From: Flammeovirga agarivorans
GTDB lineage: Bacteria > Bacteroidota > Bacteroidia > Cytophagales > Flammeovirgaceae
Assembly: GCF_012641475.1 (NCBI RefSeq)
Contig: NZ_JABAIL010000002.1
Span: forward strand, 321,449 to 385,448
Length of the DNA stretch: 64,000 nt
Direction: 5' to 3'
Shown: positions 7,757-16,700 of the stretch, one piece after another
Layout: each line of letters begins with the position of its first letter
Position numbering within the stretch: position 1 is the stretch's first letter
Notes under the pieces: model-generated
What the model was told of the DNA's origin: nothing
The model's database searches: none
The model's input: only the letters and a program-made list of their open reading frames with translations
Translations under genes and position numbers: made by a program

Positions 7757-9019
7757 ATGAACTTATACACTGTCTCTATCGCGCATCATAATGTTGCAAT
7801 AGAAAATCGGGAAAAATTTAAATTAAGTACATTAGAAAATGAACGAATGGTTCTACAAGTAAAAGAGATTTTGAATCTTGAAGAATGTATTATTCTATCT
7901 ACTTGTAATAGAACTGAAATTTATTATTTGAATAACAAACCTCTGACATTAGAATTATTAAAATTACTATGTACAATAAAATGTATTACATATTCTGAAC
8001 AATATCTACCTCTTGTAAAAAGCTATGAAGGTGATGAAGCTATTCAACATATCTTTAATGTAGGTATGGGGTTAGATTCATTGATTTTGGGAGATTTACA
8101 AATCTACGGTCAATTAAAAGATGCTTACCAAAAAGCGGCCGATTTAGGAATGTGCGGTGCTTATTTACATCGAATCATGCATGTGATATTTCATACTCAT
8201 AAAAGGGTAAGTAATGAGACTTTATTTCTAAAAGGAGCCACTTCAAATGCATATAATGCTGTCAAAATTCTATTAGGAGAACTTTCAAAAACCATTGGAA
8301 GTAAAGTATTAATTGTAGGCTTAGGTGAAATGGGACAAAGCATCTGTAAATACCTTTCGGAATTTGACCTACAGAACATATGGGTCACAAACAGAAGTAT
8401 GTCCAAAGCTAGAATGATCTCAAAAAACTATGGTTTTAATGCTATTGATTTTGGACTCCATAAACAGAAACTACACAAGTTTGATTTTATCATTTCGTGC
8501 ATAGACGGAGAAAGCACTCAATATAAAATCACACACTTTAATCATGTACCACCAAAATGTATTATTGACCTTGGTGCGCCAAGAAGTGTATGTAGTCAGG
8601 TTGAACGATTAGGTGCTAAACTTTATAATATAGATGATATTGGTCGACTATCAAAAGAAGCCATTTCACAGAAAAAACAGGAAATTAATACTGTACAGCA
8701 AATTATTCATGATGAAGTAGAACAGTTTAAACTCTGGCAACAAAGTCAAGTGTTCTCTCCTACAATTCATCAACTAAAACAACAATTAGAGGCGATAAGG
8801 TTATCATCGTTAGCTACTTTCAAAAAAGACTTAAACCAAGACGAAATAACTGCTGCAGAAAAAGTATCTATGCATCTTTTAAATAAGATTATTCAAGTAC
8901 CTGTAGTAAAATTAAAACAAGCCTGTTTAAGAGGAGAATCAGAAGAATTAAGTCAAGCATTACAAGAACTTTTTACTCTTGAACAACCCCAGGCTATTTC
9001 ATCACAACTAAACAATTAA
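7757..9019 (+). CDS. hemA: Glutamyl-tRNA reductase
   Basis: Reduces glutamyl-tRNA to glutamate-1-semialdehyde, the first step of C5 tetrapyrrole synthesis. 420 residues, the usual length. The catalytic Cys is C50 in LSTCNRTE. The active-site segment GLDSLILGDLQIYGQLKDAY follows, with Asp where many phyla have Glu; this is common in Bacteroidota as I recall. The NADPH Rossmann motif GLGEMG lies near residue 188, and the C-terminal dimerisation helices at about 320-415. The globin gene starts four bases after its stop, so the two are co-transcribed. It heads a cluster of heme proteins, which suggests heme supply for that cluster. Whether another hemA exists elsewhere cannot be seen. Confidence 0.9.
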   Translation: MNLYTVSIAHHNVAIENREKFKLSTLENERMVLQVKEILNLEECIILSTCNRTEIYYLNNKPLTLELLKLLCTIKCITYSEQYLPLVKSYEGDEAIQHIFNVGMGLDSLILGDLQIYGQLKDAYQKAADLGMCGAYLHRIMHVIFHTHKRVSNETLFLKGATSNAYNAVKILLGELSKTIGSKVLIVGLGEMGQSICKYLSEFDLQNIWVTNRSMSKARMISKNYGFNAIDFGLHKQKLHKFDFIISCIDGESTQYKITHFNHVPPKCIIDLGAPRSVCSQVERLGAKLYNIDDIGRLSKEAISQKKQEINTVQQIIHDEVEQFKLWQQSQVFSPTIHQLKQQLEAIRLSSLATFKKDLNQDEITAAEKVSMHLLNKIIQVPVVKLKQACLRGESEELSQALQELFTLEQPQAISSQLNN

Positions 9020-9023
9020 TACT

Positions 9024-9497
9024 ATGAGTTTTTTTAAATCATTATTTGGTAAGAAGAAAAAAAAGCAAGAAGGCCCTGTATCAGACAGACAGGTACAACT
9101 TGTACAAGAAACTTTTGCTATGGTAGCTCCCATTGCGGAAAAAGCTGCTGAAATTTTTTACACTAAGTTATTTGACTTAGACCCTACGTTAAAGCCTCTT
9201 TTTAAATCTGATATCAAAGAGCAAGGTAAAAAATTAATGGCCATGTTAGCTGCAGCGGTAAATGGCTTAAACGACCTTGGTGCATTAGTACCAGTAGTTC
9301 AGGATTTAGGAAAAAGACACGTAGCCTATCAAGTAGAAGATCAACATTACGATACTGTTGCTGCTGCTTTATTATTTACTTTAGAAACAGGCTTAGGAGA
9401 TGCATGGACAGATGAAGTTGCAGAAGCCTGGACCACAGTTTATACAGTGCTAGCTACTACTATGAAAGAGGCTGCGGCCACAGTAGAACCTGTATAA
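9024..9497 (+). CDS. Single-domain globin of the flavohemoglobin / VHb type
   Basis: 157 residues with a basic N-terminal extension (FGKKKKKQEG) before the globin fold. The key positions can be read: Tyr46 as B10 (EIFYTKLF), Gln67 as E7 (EQGKKL) and proximal His99 as F8 (GKRHVAYQV). TyrB10/GlnE7/HisF8 is the pocket of flavohemoglobins and Vitreoscilla-type globins that bind O2 and detoxify NO. The reductase domain of a flavohemoglobin is missing, but a separate FAD/2Fe-2S reductase is encoded about 1.7 kb downstream. No signal peptide, so it is cytoplasmic. NO dioxygenase or O2 delivery is inference. Confidence 0.9.
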   Translation: MSFFKSLFGKKKKKQEGPVSDRQVQLVQETFAMVAPIAEKAAEIFYTKLFDLDPTLKPLFKSDIKEQGKKLMAMLAAAVNGLNDLGALVPVVQDLGKRHVAYQVEDQHYDTVAAALLFTLETGLGDAWTDEVAEAWTTVYTVLATTMKEAAATVEPV

Positions 9498-9548
9498 TTG
9501 AAAATAGACAATCGCTTAAATTCCAACTCTTACATGAGTATTATGATG

Positions 9549-9580
9549 GGCAAGGGGCTTGATTTTTATGTCCCTTTGCC
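9549..9580 (+). other. Hairpin between the globin and Tll0287-type genes
   Basis: GGCAAGGG (9549-9556) and CCCTTTGCC (9572-9580) pair with one bulged base and a 15-base loop. There is no T run after it, so it is more likely an mRNA stability or processing element than a terminator. Confidence 0.4.
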
Positions 9581-9629
9581 TTACTCCTCCGAACTTAACA
9601 CATGTTTCAAACAATAAAATAGCATAATC

Positions 9630-10445
9630 ATGACTTTCAGAAAAAACTTTCCTCTTGTGTGTATTATTGGATTAGTTCAGTTCTTTTTTAGCTGTCAACC
9701 ATTACCAGAAGACGATACTACAAAAGCATCCGACAAGAAATATTCTATTCAAGAAGCGTTCACAATAGTAGCCAAAGAAAATGATGTGGCTAGAACACTT
9801 TACACCAAGGCAATCGTTGGTGAAGGAAAAAAAAAGGGACTCAAATTTGACGAGGACTGGGAGAAAGACCACATCGAGGCAGGTCCACTACCCGCCCTAT
9901 TTCTGCGAGGCATTGCAAGTGACATCCGTAAGCGCAAGGAAGTACCTTTAGGACTTTTCTTAGGTTCTGATTTCCCTATCAGAAAATCAAATAAGTTTAC
10001 AGGTAAGCAAGCTGAACTGTTTGCAGAAATGAGAAATGACGAAGAACCAAAATTCTTCTACGATGAAGAAAATCAATTATATACTGCCATGTTTCCAGAC
10101 TTTGCTTCAGCTAATGCTTGTGTCAGTTGTCATAATAAGCATCCAGAAACAACAAAAAGTGATTGGAAATTGGGTGATATTCAAGGAGCTACTACATGGA
10201 CCTATCCAGAAGATTCAGTTTCTTTTAATGAGCTTCAAGAAATCATAATGGCTTACAGAAATGGAGCATCTTCAACTTTCCAAAAATACATTGATAAAAC
10301 AAAAACATTTAAGGATAATGATGTTCCTGTTGTTGGTGATGATTGGCCTAAAAAAGGATACCAATTACCTGAACCAACTATCTTCCTAGATAGCGTAGGT
10401 GAACTTGCATCAGAGGAGACACTAAACGCTATTCTAAAGATTTAG
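9630..10445 (+). CDS. Tll0287-type (DUF3365) c-heme lipoprotein
   Basis: 271 residues. The N-terminus is a lipoprotein-like signal with Cys22 (QFFFSC). The mature part has one c-type heme site, CVSCHNKHPE with cysteines at about 164 and 167 and His168, followed by DWKLGDIQGA. This CxxCHN...DWKxGDxxG block is the signature of the Tll0287-like fold, related to heme-binding PAS-type sensors. Location would be the periplasm or outer membrane, held by lipid. It may sense a gas or redox state, or accept electrons; the family's biochemical role is poorly known. It lies between the globin and the b-type membrane protein in a same-strand cluster. Confidence 0.8.
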   Translation: MTFRKNFPLVCIIGLVQFFFSCQPLPEDDTTKASDKKYSIQEAFTIVAKENDVARTLYTKAIVGEGKKKGLKFDEDWEKDHIEAGPLPALFLRGIASDIRKRKEVPLGLFLGSDFPIRKSNKFTGKQAELFAEMRNDEEPKFFYDEENQLYTAMFPDFASANACVSCHNKHPETTKSDWKLGDIQGATTWTYPEDSVSFNELQEIIMAYRNGASSTFQKYIDKTKTFKDNDVPVVGDDWPKKGYQLPEPTIFLDSVGELASEETLNAILKI

Positions 10446-10505
10446 TTTGTACTTTTTTTTCGATGTCATAATTGTAATTTTTAATTAGTTAGTTTTGATG
10501 AACAC

Positions 10506-10601
10506 GCACCTCTCATTTGTTTCTAATAGTTTGGTTTTTTCTATGCTTACTTTCACCTTCTACACCAAACAGACAACAAGTTTTCTTTACGCGAGAGGTG
10601 C
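10506..10601 (+). other. Nested inverted repeats in the redox cluster intergenic region
   Basis: Outer 9-bp perfect arms GCACCTCTC (10506-10514) and GAGAGGTGC (10593-10601) enclose a second perfect 7-bp pair GTTTGGT (10529-10535) and ACCAAAC (10564-10570). A TTGTT/AACAA pair fits between them. The transcript could fold into one long segmented stem of about 96 bases, 28 bases before the next start codon. No protein is encoded here. Confidence 0.45.
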
Positions 10602-10628
10602 TGTTCTCAACCTTTAAAATGACATGTA

Positions 10629-11105
10629 ATGAGTAAACAATTATACATTGTAATTGGTAGTATATTGTTTCTCCTCTTTGTGGCACAAGATGTCTTTGAA
10701 CTTAGATGGGAAGCACTTTATCAATTACAACAAGAACAGATGTACAGAAGGTGGTCGGGATTAGGCCTTTTCTGTATTATTCTATTTCAATGGACCTTGA
10801 GTCTTGTACGGGTTGTACCTAAGTGGCAACATAAGTCTATCACCTTTCATAAAATTCATAATTGGTTAGGGGCCTTTACTCCATTATTATTCTATATACA
10901 TTCCATGGAATTAGGGTTCGCCTATCTTTTTATTCTCAGCCTTACTTTCTTTAGCAATTTTGTAATGGGCATGTTTAACCTTGACCTATTAAAAACGAGA
11001 TCACAACTAATTTTTCAAGGATGGATGATCGTACATGTAACCTTCTCTGTCTTTATTACTTTCTTAACCTTCTACCATATATGGGTAGTTTTCTACTATG
11101 AATAA
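10629..11105 (+). CDS. Ferric-reductase-like diheme cytochrome b membrane subunit
   Basis: 158 residues, about five membrane helices (near 5-22, 43-61, 77-93, 95-115, 131-152). Two His pairs are spaced 14 residues apart inside helices: His77/His91 and His136/His150. This is the bis-histidyl diheme arrangement of the ferric reductase / NADPH oxidase membrane domain, in an unusually short protein. No cytoplasmic reductase domain is fused to it; the gene 47 bases downstream encodes an FAD/2Fe-2S reductase, and the next a multiheme cytochrome. I infer that it carries electrons across the inner membrane. I do not recognise a named family, so heme binding is a prediction from His spacing. Confidence 0.65.
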   Translation: MSKQLYIVIGSILFLLFVAQDVFELRWEALYQLQQEQMYRRWSGLGLFCIILFQWTLSLVRVVPKWQHKSITFHKIHNWLGAFTPLLFYIHSMELGFAYLFILSLTFFSNFVMGMFNLDLLKTRSQLIFQGWMIVHVTFSVFITFLTFYHIWVVFYYE

Positions 11106-11152
11106 TGAATAGCTAAAAACTAAAATGATCTTCAATCATAAATCATAAAGAG

Positions 11153-12205
11153 ATGGAAAAAACATTAAAACTAAAGGTAGTAGATGTAGTGAAAGAAACT
11201 TCAGATGCTATCAGTATACATTTTAAACAACCTTTCTTCCGAAAAATTAAATATACTCCAGGACAATTTCTAACACTACTTGTCAATGTCAATGGTCGCG
11301 TGGAAAGAAGGTGTTATTCATTAAATAGTGCACCTAAAGTTGACAAAACAATTAGTGTAACCGTCAAAAGAATTAAAGACGGCAAAGTATCTAATTTCTT
11401 ATTTGATAATGTAAAAAAAGGAGATAAAGTTCAGGTATTATATCCAATGGGTGAGTTTACTATCACACCTGATGTTGAGAAAAAAAGACATATTGTTCTT
11501 TTTGGAGCAGGAAGTGGTATAACTCCTCTGATCTCTATTTTGAAATCGATCTTACATAAAGAGCCTCAAAGTATAGTTTCATTATTTTATGGCAATAGAG
11601 ATGTTGAATCCATCATCTTCAATCAAGAATTAACAGAGTATAAAAACGTTTTTGAAGATCGATTACACTTGGTACATATATTAGAATCTCCAGGTGACTT
11701 TAAGGATTGCTACAAAGGAAGAGTGGAAAGAACTCAAGTTCCAGAATACCTTAAAAAAGTGCCTCAATGGGATACTACAGAGTATTTTATTTGTGGCCCT
11801 TCTGGAATGATGATAGAAGCTGAGGAAGGTTTAAAAGCAGCAAATGTTGATGAAAAAGCGATACACATCGAGCGTTTTTCTGCACCTCCTCCGACTTCTA
11901 AGGAAATGAAAAATGCAGGGGCTTTCTTAGAAAACAGAGAGATTAGACTTCTTCAGAAAGGAAAAGAGCATGTATTTACTGTAAAAGCTAATAGTAATAT
12001 CCTAGAAGCTGCATTGGATGAAAAAATCAGCCTCCCTTATGTTTGTATGGATGGTATATGTGGTAGCTGCAAAGCAAAAGTAGCTCAAGGAGAAGTTTTT
12101 ATGAGAGATGGTCACGTTTTAAGTGAGCAAGAAGTAAATGATGGAATCATTCTCCCATGTATTTGTCATCCTATTAGTAATGATGTAGTCGTTGAATATG
12201 CTTAA
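11153..12205 (+). CDS. FAD/NAD(P)H ferredoxin reductase with C-terminal 2Fe-2S domain
   Basis: 350 residues in the PaaE/HmpX-like order: FAD-binding barrel (RCYS at 53-56), NAD(P)H domain (GAGSGITP at 118-125; CGPSGM later), then a plant-type ferredoxin domain with Cys298, Cys303, Cys306 and Cys336 (C-x4-C-x2-C-x29-C). It takes hydride from NAD(P)H and passes single electrons via the 2Fe-2S centre. There is no signal peptide, so it acts in the cytoplasm or at the inner face of the membrane. Its position between a diheme membrane protein and a multiheme cytochrome c suggests it feeds a transmembrane chain; the globin in the same cluster is another possible acceptor. The next gene overlaps its end. 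Confidence 0.85.
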   Translation: MEKTLKLKVVDVVKETSDAISIHFKQPFFRKIKYTPGQFLTLLVNVNGRVERRCYSLNSAPKVDKTISVTVKRIKDGKVSNFLFDNVKKGDKVQVLYPMGEFTITPDVEKKRHIVLFGAGSGITPLISILKSILHKEPQSIVSLFYGNRDVESIIFNQELTEYKNVFEDRLHLVHILESPGDFKDCYKGRVERTQVPEYLKKVPQWDTTEYFICGPSGMMIEAEEGLKAANVDEKAIHIERFSAPPPTSKEMKNAGAFLENREIRLLQKGKEHVFTVKANSNILEAALDEKISLPYVCMDGICGSCKAKVAQGEVFMRDGHVLSEQEVNDGIILPCICHPISNDVVVEYA

Positions 12206-12899
12206 AATTAGTAGAAAAAGACGCAGGCAATGGATCGGTATGAGCTTCGGTATCTTCATTACTAGTATTGCTTATGTAGTTCTATCTCACCCTGCCAATG
12301 AAGAATACCTCTCCAAAGGGCCTTTAAATACAGGACATGAGGAGCTTCAATGTTCATCTTGCCATACCACTGCAAAAGGGAATGTCTTCCAACAGATGCA
12401 AGCAAACATTATGTTTAGTGTCGGCTTAAGACGCTCTGAAGCTAACTTCGGTACAGAGAATGTGGATAATAATAAATGTTTGGCTTGTCATGAAAGAGAA
12501 AATGACAGGCATCCATTACACCGGTTTGAGGAACCTCGATTTGCTAATGCCCGCAAAGAGATTGGCGTTACAAACTGTGAATCTTGTCACCAAGAACATA
12601 ACGGTGTTCGAATAACCCAATTAGATGTTGGTTACTGTAGAAGCTGTCATGAAGAAACAGAAATGAAGAATGATCCTTTAGACGTTTCTCATAAAGAGCT
12701 TATCGGTGCAAAACAATGGAATACCTGTTTACAATGTCATGATTTTCATGGCAATCATATTTTCCATGCTGCAGAATCTATCAAGGATACTATTCCTATA
12801 GAAGAAATCAGAGCTTATTTTAATGGTGGTGATTCTCCTTACGCACAAGAGAAGAAATTTTATGCCACTACTGAAGAAGAATTTCTTAACCAACAATAA
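12198..12899 (+). CDS. Membrane-anchored pentaheme cytochrome c
   Basis: About 233 residues. A basic N-terminus (SRKRRRQW) is followed by one membrane helix (about 12-30), so the rest is periplasmic. Five CxxCH motifs are visible: CSSCH, CLACH, CESCH, CRSCH and CLQCH, at about 52, 94, 127, 147 and 177. Additional His residues could be distal ligands. The layout resembles NapC/cytochrome c3-like and other multiheme electron carriers. The ATG at 12198 overlaps the reductase by eight bases, implying translational coupling; a TTG at 12192 is also possible. It probably receives electrons from the diheme b subunit. Its final acceptor is unknown. Confidence 0.85.
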   Translation: MLKISRKRRRQWIGMSFGIFITSIAYVVLSHPANEEYLSKGPLNTGHEELQCSSCHTTAKGNVFQQMQANIMFSVGLRRSEANFGTENVDNNKCLACHERENDRHPLHRFEEPRFANARKEIGVTNCESCHQEHNGVRITQLDVGYCRSCHEETEMKNDPLDVSHKELIGAKQWNTCLQCHDFHGNHIFHAAESIKDTIPIEEIRAYFNGGDSPYAQEKKFYATTEEEFLNQQ

Positions 12900-12939
12900 T
12901 CAAAAAGCTGTCTTCTTATTTACTTTAATTGTTCCATAC

Positions 12940-12976
12940 AAAAAAGCCCTTCACAAATACTGTGAGGGCTTTTTTA
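12940..12976 (+). terminator. Bidirectional terminator closing the redox cluster
   Basis: AAAAAAGCCC-T-TCACA pairs with TGTGA-GGGCTTTTTT around a five-base loop (AATAC). A and T runs flank the stem on both sides, so it can also serve the convergent gene. Confidence 0.85.
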
Positions 12977-12990
12977 TATATAACACTCTA

Positions 12991-13668
12991 TTATCTTCCG
13001 GCAAGGATATTAATATCTGCATTTTCTAAATAGGTATTTTCATACCCTTCTACTGCAGCATTTATCATTGCTTTACCTACGCGTGGTGTAGAAGTAATAT
13101 ATTTTGGAAATAAGGTATCAATCACCGGGTACAATGGCCCTAGCATCTTATAGATTTTTTTATACATTGGTACTTTAGACTCCACTCCCTTCATTGGCTG
13201 AATAAAGCCTGGTCTAAACATGTAATGCTTTTTAAAAGGTAGCGTCAATAAATCATTTTCTGCTTTTCCTTTTACGTTTGCCCAATTTTGAGAGCTATTT
13301 TCATTTGTTGATGTTCCTGCTCCTGAGATAAAACAGAACGTTACATCAGGACTTAATGGTAATAATACACTCGCAAAATGCATAGTAAGACTATAAGTAG
13401 TTTTATAGTAATCATCTTTACTAATACCTGCGGATGATATTCCTAGACAGAAAAAACATGCGTTATAGTCTACTAGTTTTGGTATAATTGGTGTAAGATC
13501 AAAAAAATCTTCATGAACAACTTGTTCGAGTTTTGGGTGATCAATATTCATCTTAGAACGAACAATGATCAATACTTTTTCTACTTGATCATTTTCCAAA
13601 CATTCAATGAGAACTCCATGACCGATCATCCCTGTTGCTCCAGTTATGATTGCCTTTATTTTTTTCAT
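12991..13668 (-). CDS. NAD(P)-binding atypical SDR / epimerase-like protein
   Basis: 225 residues with an N-terminal Rossmann motif TGATGMIG (about 9-16) and the conserved CFFCLG and FISGAG strands. It resembles short atypical SDRs of the HTATIP2/NAD(P)H-binding group. The usual YxxxK dyad is not clear; NWANVKGKAE occupies the equivalent place. The substrate is unknown. It is convergent with the redox cluster and shares its terminator. A separate monocistronic unit is likely. Confidence 0.75.
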   Translation of the reverse strand: MKKIKAIITGATGMIGHGVLIECLENDQVEKVLIIVRSKMNIDHPKLEQVVHEDFFDLTPIIPKLVDYNACFFCLGISSAGISKDDYYKTTYSLTMHFASVLLPLSPDVTFCFISGAGTSTNENSSQNWANVKGKAENDLLTLPFKKHYMFRPGFIQPMKGVESKVPMYKKIYKMLGPLYPVIDTLFPKYITSTPRVGKAMINAAVEGYENTYLENADINILAGR

Positions 13669-13722
13669 GTCTAGTTTATAATATAAGGATCTTTATTGTT
13701 TAACGATTAGAATTTGGATTAA

Positions 13723-16700
13723 TTATTCAATCATAATAAAACTTCCCCAATAATATGGATCTGGTTCTTCTGATAAAAGTTGTAATTGTGCATCTCTAAA
13801 TGCCTTATACTTATCACCATACAATAACCAAAGTTCATAAAACTTACTCATCAGTTTTACGGTAAATATATCATCTACATTCCATAAGCTTGTGATAAAC
13901 GTATGGGCTCCAGCAACACTAAAAGCATACTGAAGGCTAGTAATCCCATCATCGTCTTCATTAGAAACCACACCGGTATTACACGCAGACAAAACCACTA
14001 ATTCTGTTTTATCTAAATTTAACCCTGTTACTTCAAAAGCGGATAAAATTCCATCTATTCCTTCAGAATAATCTAAAGTCAAAGTATCGTTTAGGTTTGA
14101 AGATTCTGATAAAAAAAGACCCGACCTAAGAAGGTTATAATCAGTTACCACATTTTCGCTTTGTAAGAAAAAGCCATGCGTAGCTACATGTAAAATATAT
14201 GGGGAACGTTTTAATTGCTTGATATTTTTTTCTGTTGCTTTCTTATTTAGATAAACCTCAGTTTCCCACCCTTTGTTTACTAAAATTTCATCTATCTTTT
14301 TTATTTCCTTTTCTGTGCCTGGCAAGTTGGTGATGGGTACTTGAATATTACCTACACCTTTTAAAGTTGGAGCTCCTCTTTCATCATCATTATTACTTGT
14401 ATTATTAAATACAGGTGCTCCCAATAGAACAGCATAATCATCTTTTGAAAAGGTGTTTTCCCTTTTAAAGTCTCCGAGTTCCAAAGCCGTTGACATCAAA
14501 ATAATCTCCTCCTCCTGAATAAGAAATTTCTTAGTTACTGGATTTTGAAAAGTATTAATGTTCACTTTATTATAAATACCATATGGACAAAAAAGGATAG
14601 TAGAATGATTGGGTAAAAGGCTATCTAACTTTACTTGAATTGGCTCCCATAAACTTGCATATGCTCTCTCCCCTGTAGGTTTATTGATTCTTATTCCTCT
14701 TGATTGTCTTTCTGTTTCTTTATACCAATCTTCACTTTTCTCTATGAGCTGTAGCAAGTCTTCCTCCTCTCCTATCCTAACTATAAATGGATAAGATTTA
14801 TTCTTTATCAGAATTGTTGCAAAATATTCTACGTCCTTTTTATTGTAGTCATATACTTTGATCACTTCTACAAAAGACTCTGATTCTTCTAGCTTATTTT
14901 GTATATCATGCCAATTCTTGATTTGTGATTCTTCATCGTTTATTTCAATTTCTGAAGAAGCCAATAACAATGATTTTTCAAGTTCTACTACCCTTTGTTT
15001 TAGTTCAATAGGATGTTCTCTTTGTTGTATTCGTTCTTCGTCGCTCATAAAATACAAGCAAGATAACTGCGATCGTAACTGTATAAGTTTCTCCAAATAA
15101 GGGAATATGGCTCCTTCACCTTTTATCTTTTCTAGGGCGATCAATTTCTTCTTGGAGATCTTTGAACGGTACTTCAATATCGTTTTGTTAGCTATATTAA
15201 AGTTGATGTATAAGTTTAATATCTCTGGTGTAATTGCCTCGCCTTTATCATAAATGATTGCATTAAAAATGTCTCCAACGTCGTTCGTTCGTTTTAGAAA
15301 AAGTACCCTTTCCTGTTCATTAGAATATAGTAACGTCTTCTGATAGAAACTCAACCTGTTTTGCAAGGCCTGCTTCATATAGGAAATCATTTGTTCATCG
15401 TCTCCTTTGATCGAATATAAATAAGCTAAATGTGCCAAAAGTGATGCATATATTACTGTGTTTTCATCACATCGATAGAGTATCGCATTAAATATGGTCT
15501 TAGCTTCTTCATATTTTTTTAACTGAACTAGTGCTTTAGCTTTTAAGAATTTTAATCGAACTACATGTACTTCTGTATCTGACAAATAGTTCTCTTTTGC
15601 GATTTTAATGGCTTTATCATAATAATTAATTGCTTCCCTGTATTTCTCTTGTTTAGATAAAGACCAACCTTTTAAACCAAAAACCATAAGCATAAAAGCA
15701 TGGTCCTGAGAAAATTTCTTTGATATTATTTTCTCTGCTTGTTTAAAGCTTTCTTCTGCCAGCTTGTAATCACCTTTTTCAACTAAATTCCATGCTAAAT
15801 TATATTGATAGATAGAATATGCAGTAGTATGTGTTTTTCCTGTGGATACTAAATATCTATAATTCTCAAAAAGCTTTTCTCTTCCATCAACAGGGTTCCC
15901 ATATAAGAAATTATAATCCACATAAATACTCACTGAGATAGTATACTCATCATGGTATTTCTCCATTCGGTTATCCATTAGATTATAAAACTCTGATAGA
16001 AGGATCTCATGCTGAACAAAATTCCCATTTAGAAACTCCTGTCTCGCCTTTGTAACTAAATAAAATAAATATATGTCTCCACTTTTTTTGATGTACTTAC
16101 TCACATCCCTCATATGAAAACTTGCGATTTCATATTCACCGATGATAAGATATACATTTACTAATTCTAGTTGTGCCCTTTTGTATGCAGATTGATGGTA
16201 ATTTCTTAAAGAATAGATTTGAAGAGCTTCTTTTAGGTTTTCAGTAGCTAATTGATAATGAGACATTTTTTTATTTACCGTTGCCATCAAACTCAAAATA
16301 TTTGCATAGAGAATCTGGTTTTTCCCCAAGACATGAATAGCTCTTTCTTTTGCCTGTTTATAAACTTCAATTGCCTTCTCGAAATCTTCCGTTTTAGCGT
16401 AACAATCTCCTAGAACTGTTAACATTAGTAGGTATTGAGATGTGTTTTGAAGCTCATTCTTTTCAAGGTCTTTTTTTATAGTAGCAAGTAGTGTTTCTGC
16501 TTTATTGAAACGCCCCTGTTGTAACATCATTTTTGCCCAATAAATCTGATAGCTAGTAAAATTAAGGTAGAAATCTTGCTCAATTTTATAATCTTTCATC
16601 ATGGATAATGACTGCTTGAATTTCTGATCTGACAACACTATATCTCCATTTAATCCATGTAAAAAACCTTCGTTAAATAAGGTCATACTATAAATGGGGT

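Noticed and set aside
8090-8110. Asp in place of Glu in the LGE motif of HemA as a sign of an inactive enzyme
   Set aside because: As I recall, Bacteroidota HemA proteins normally have Asp there, and the catalytic Cys50 is intact.
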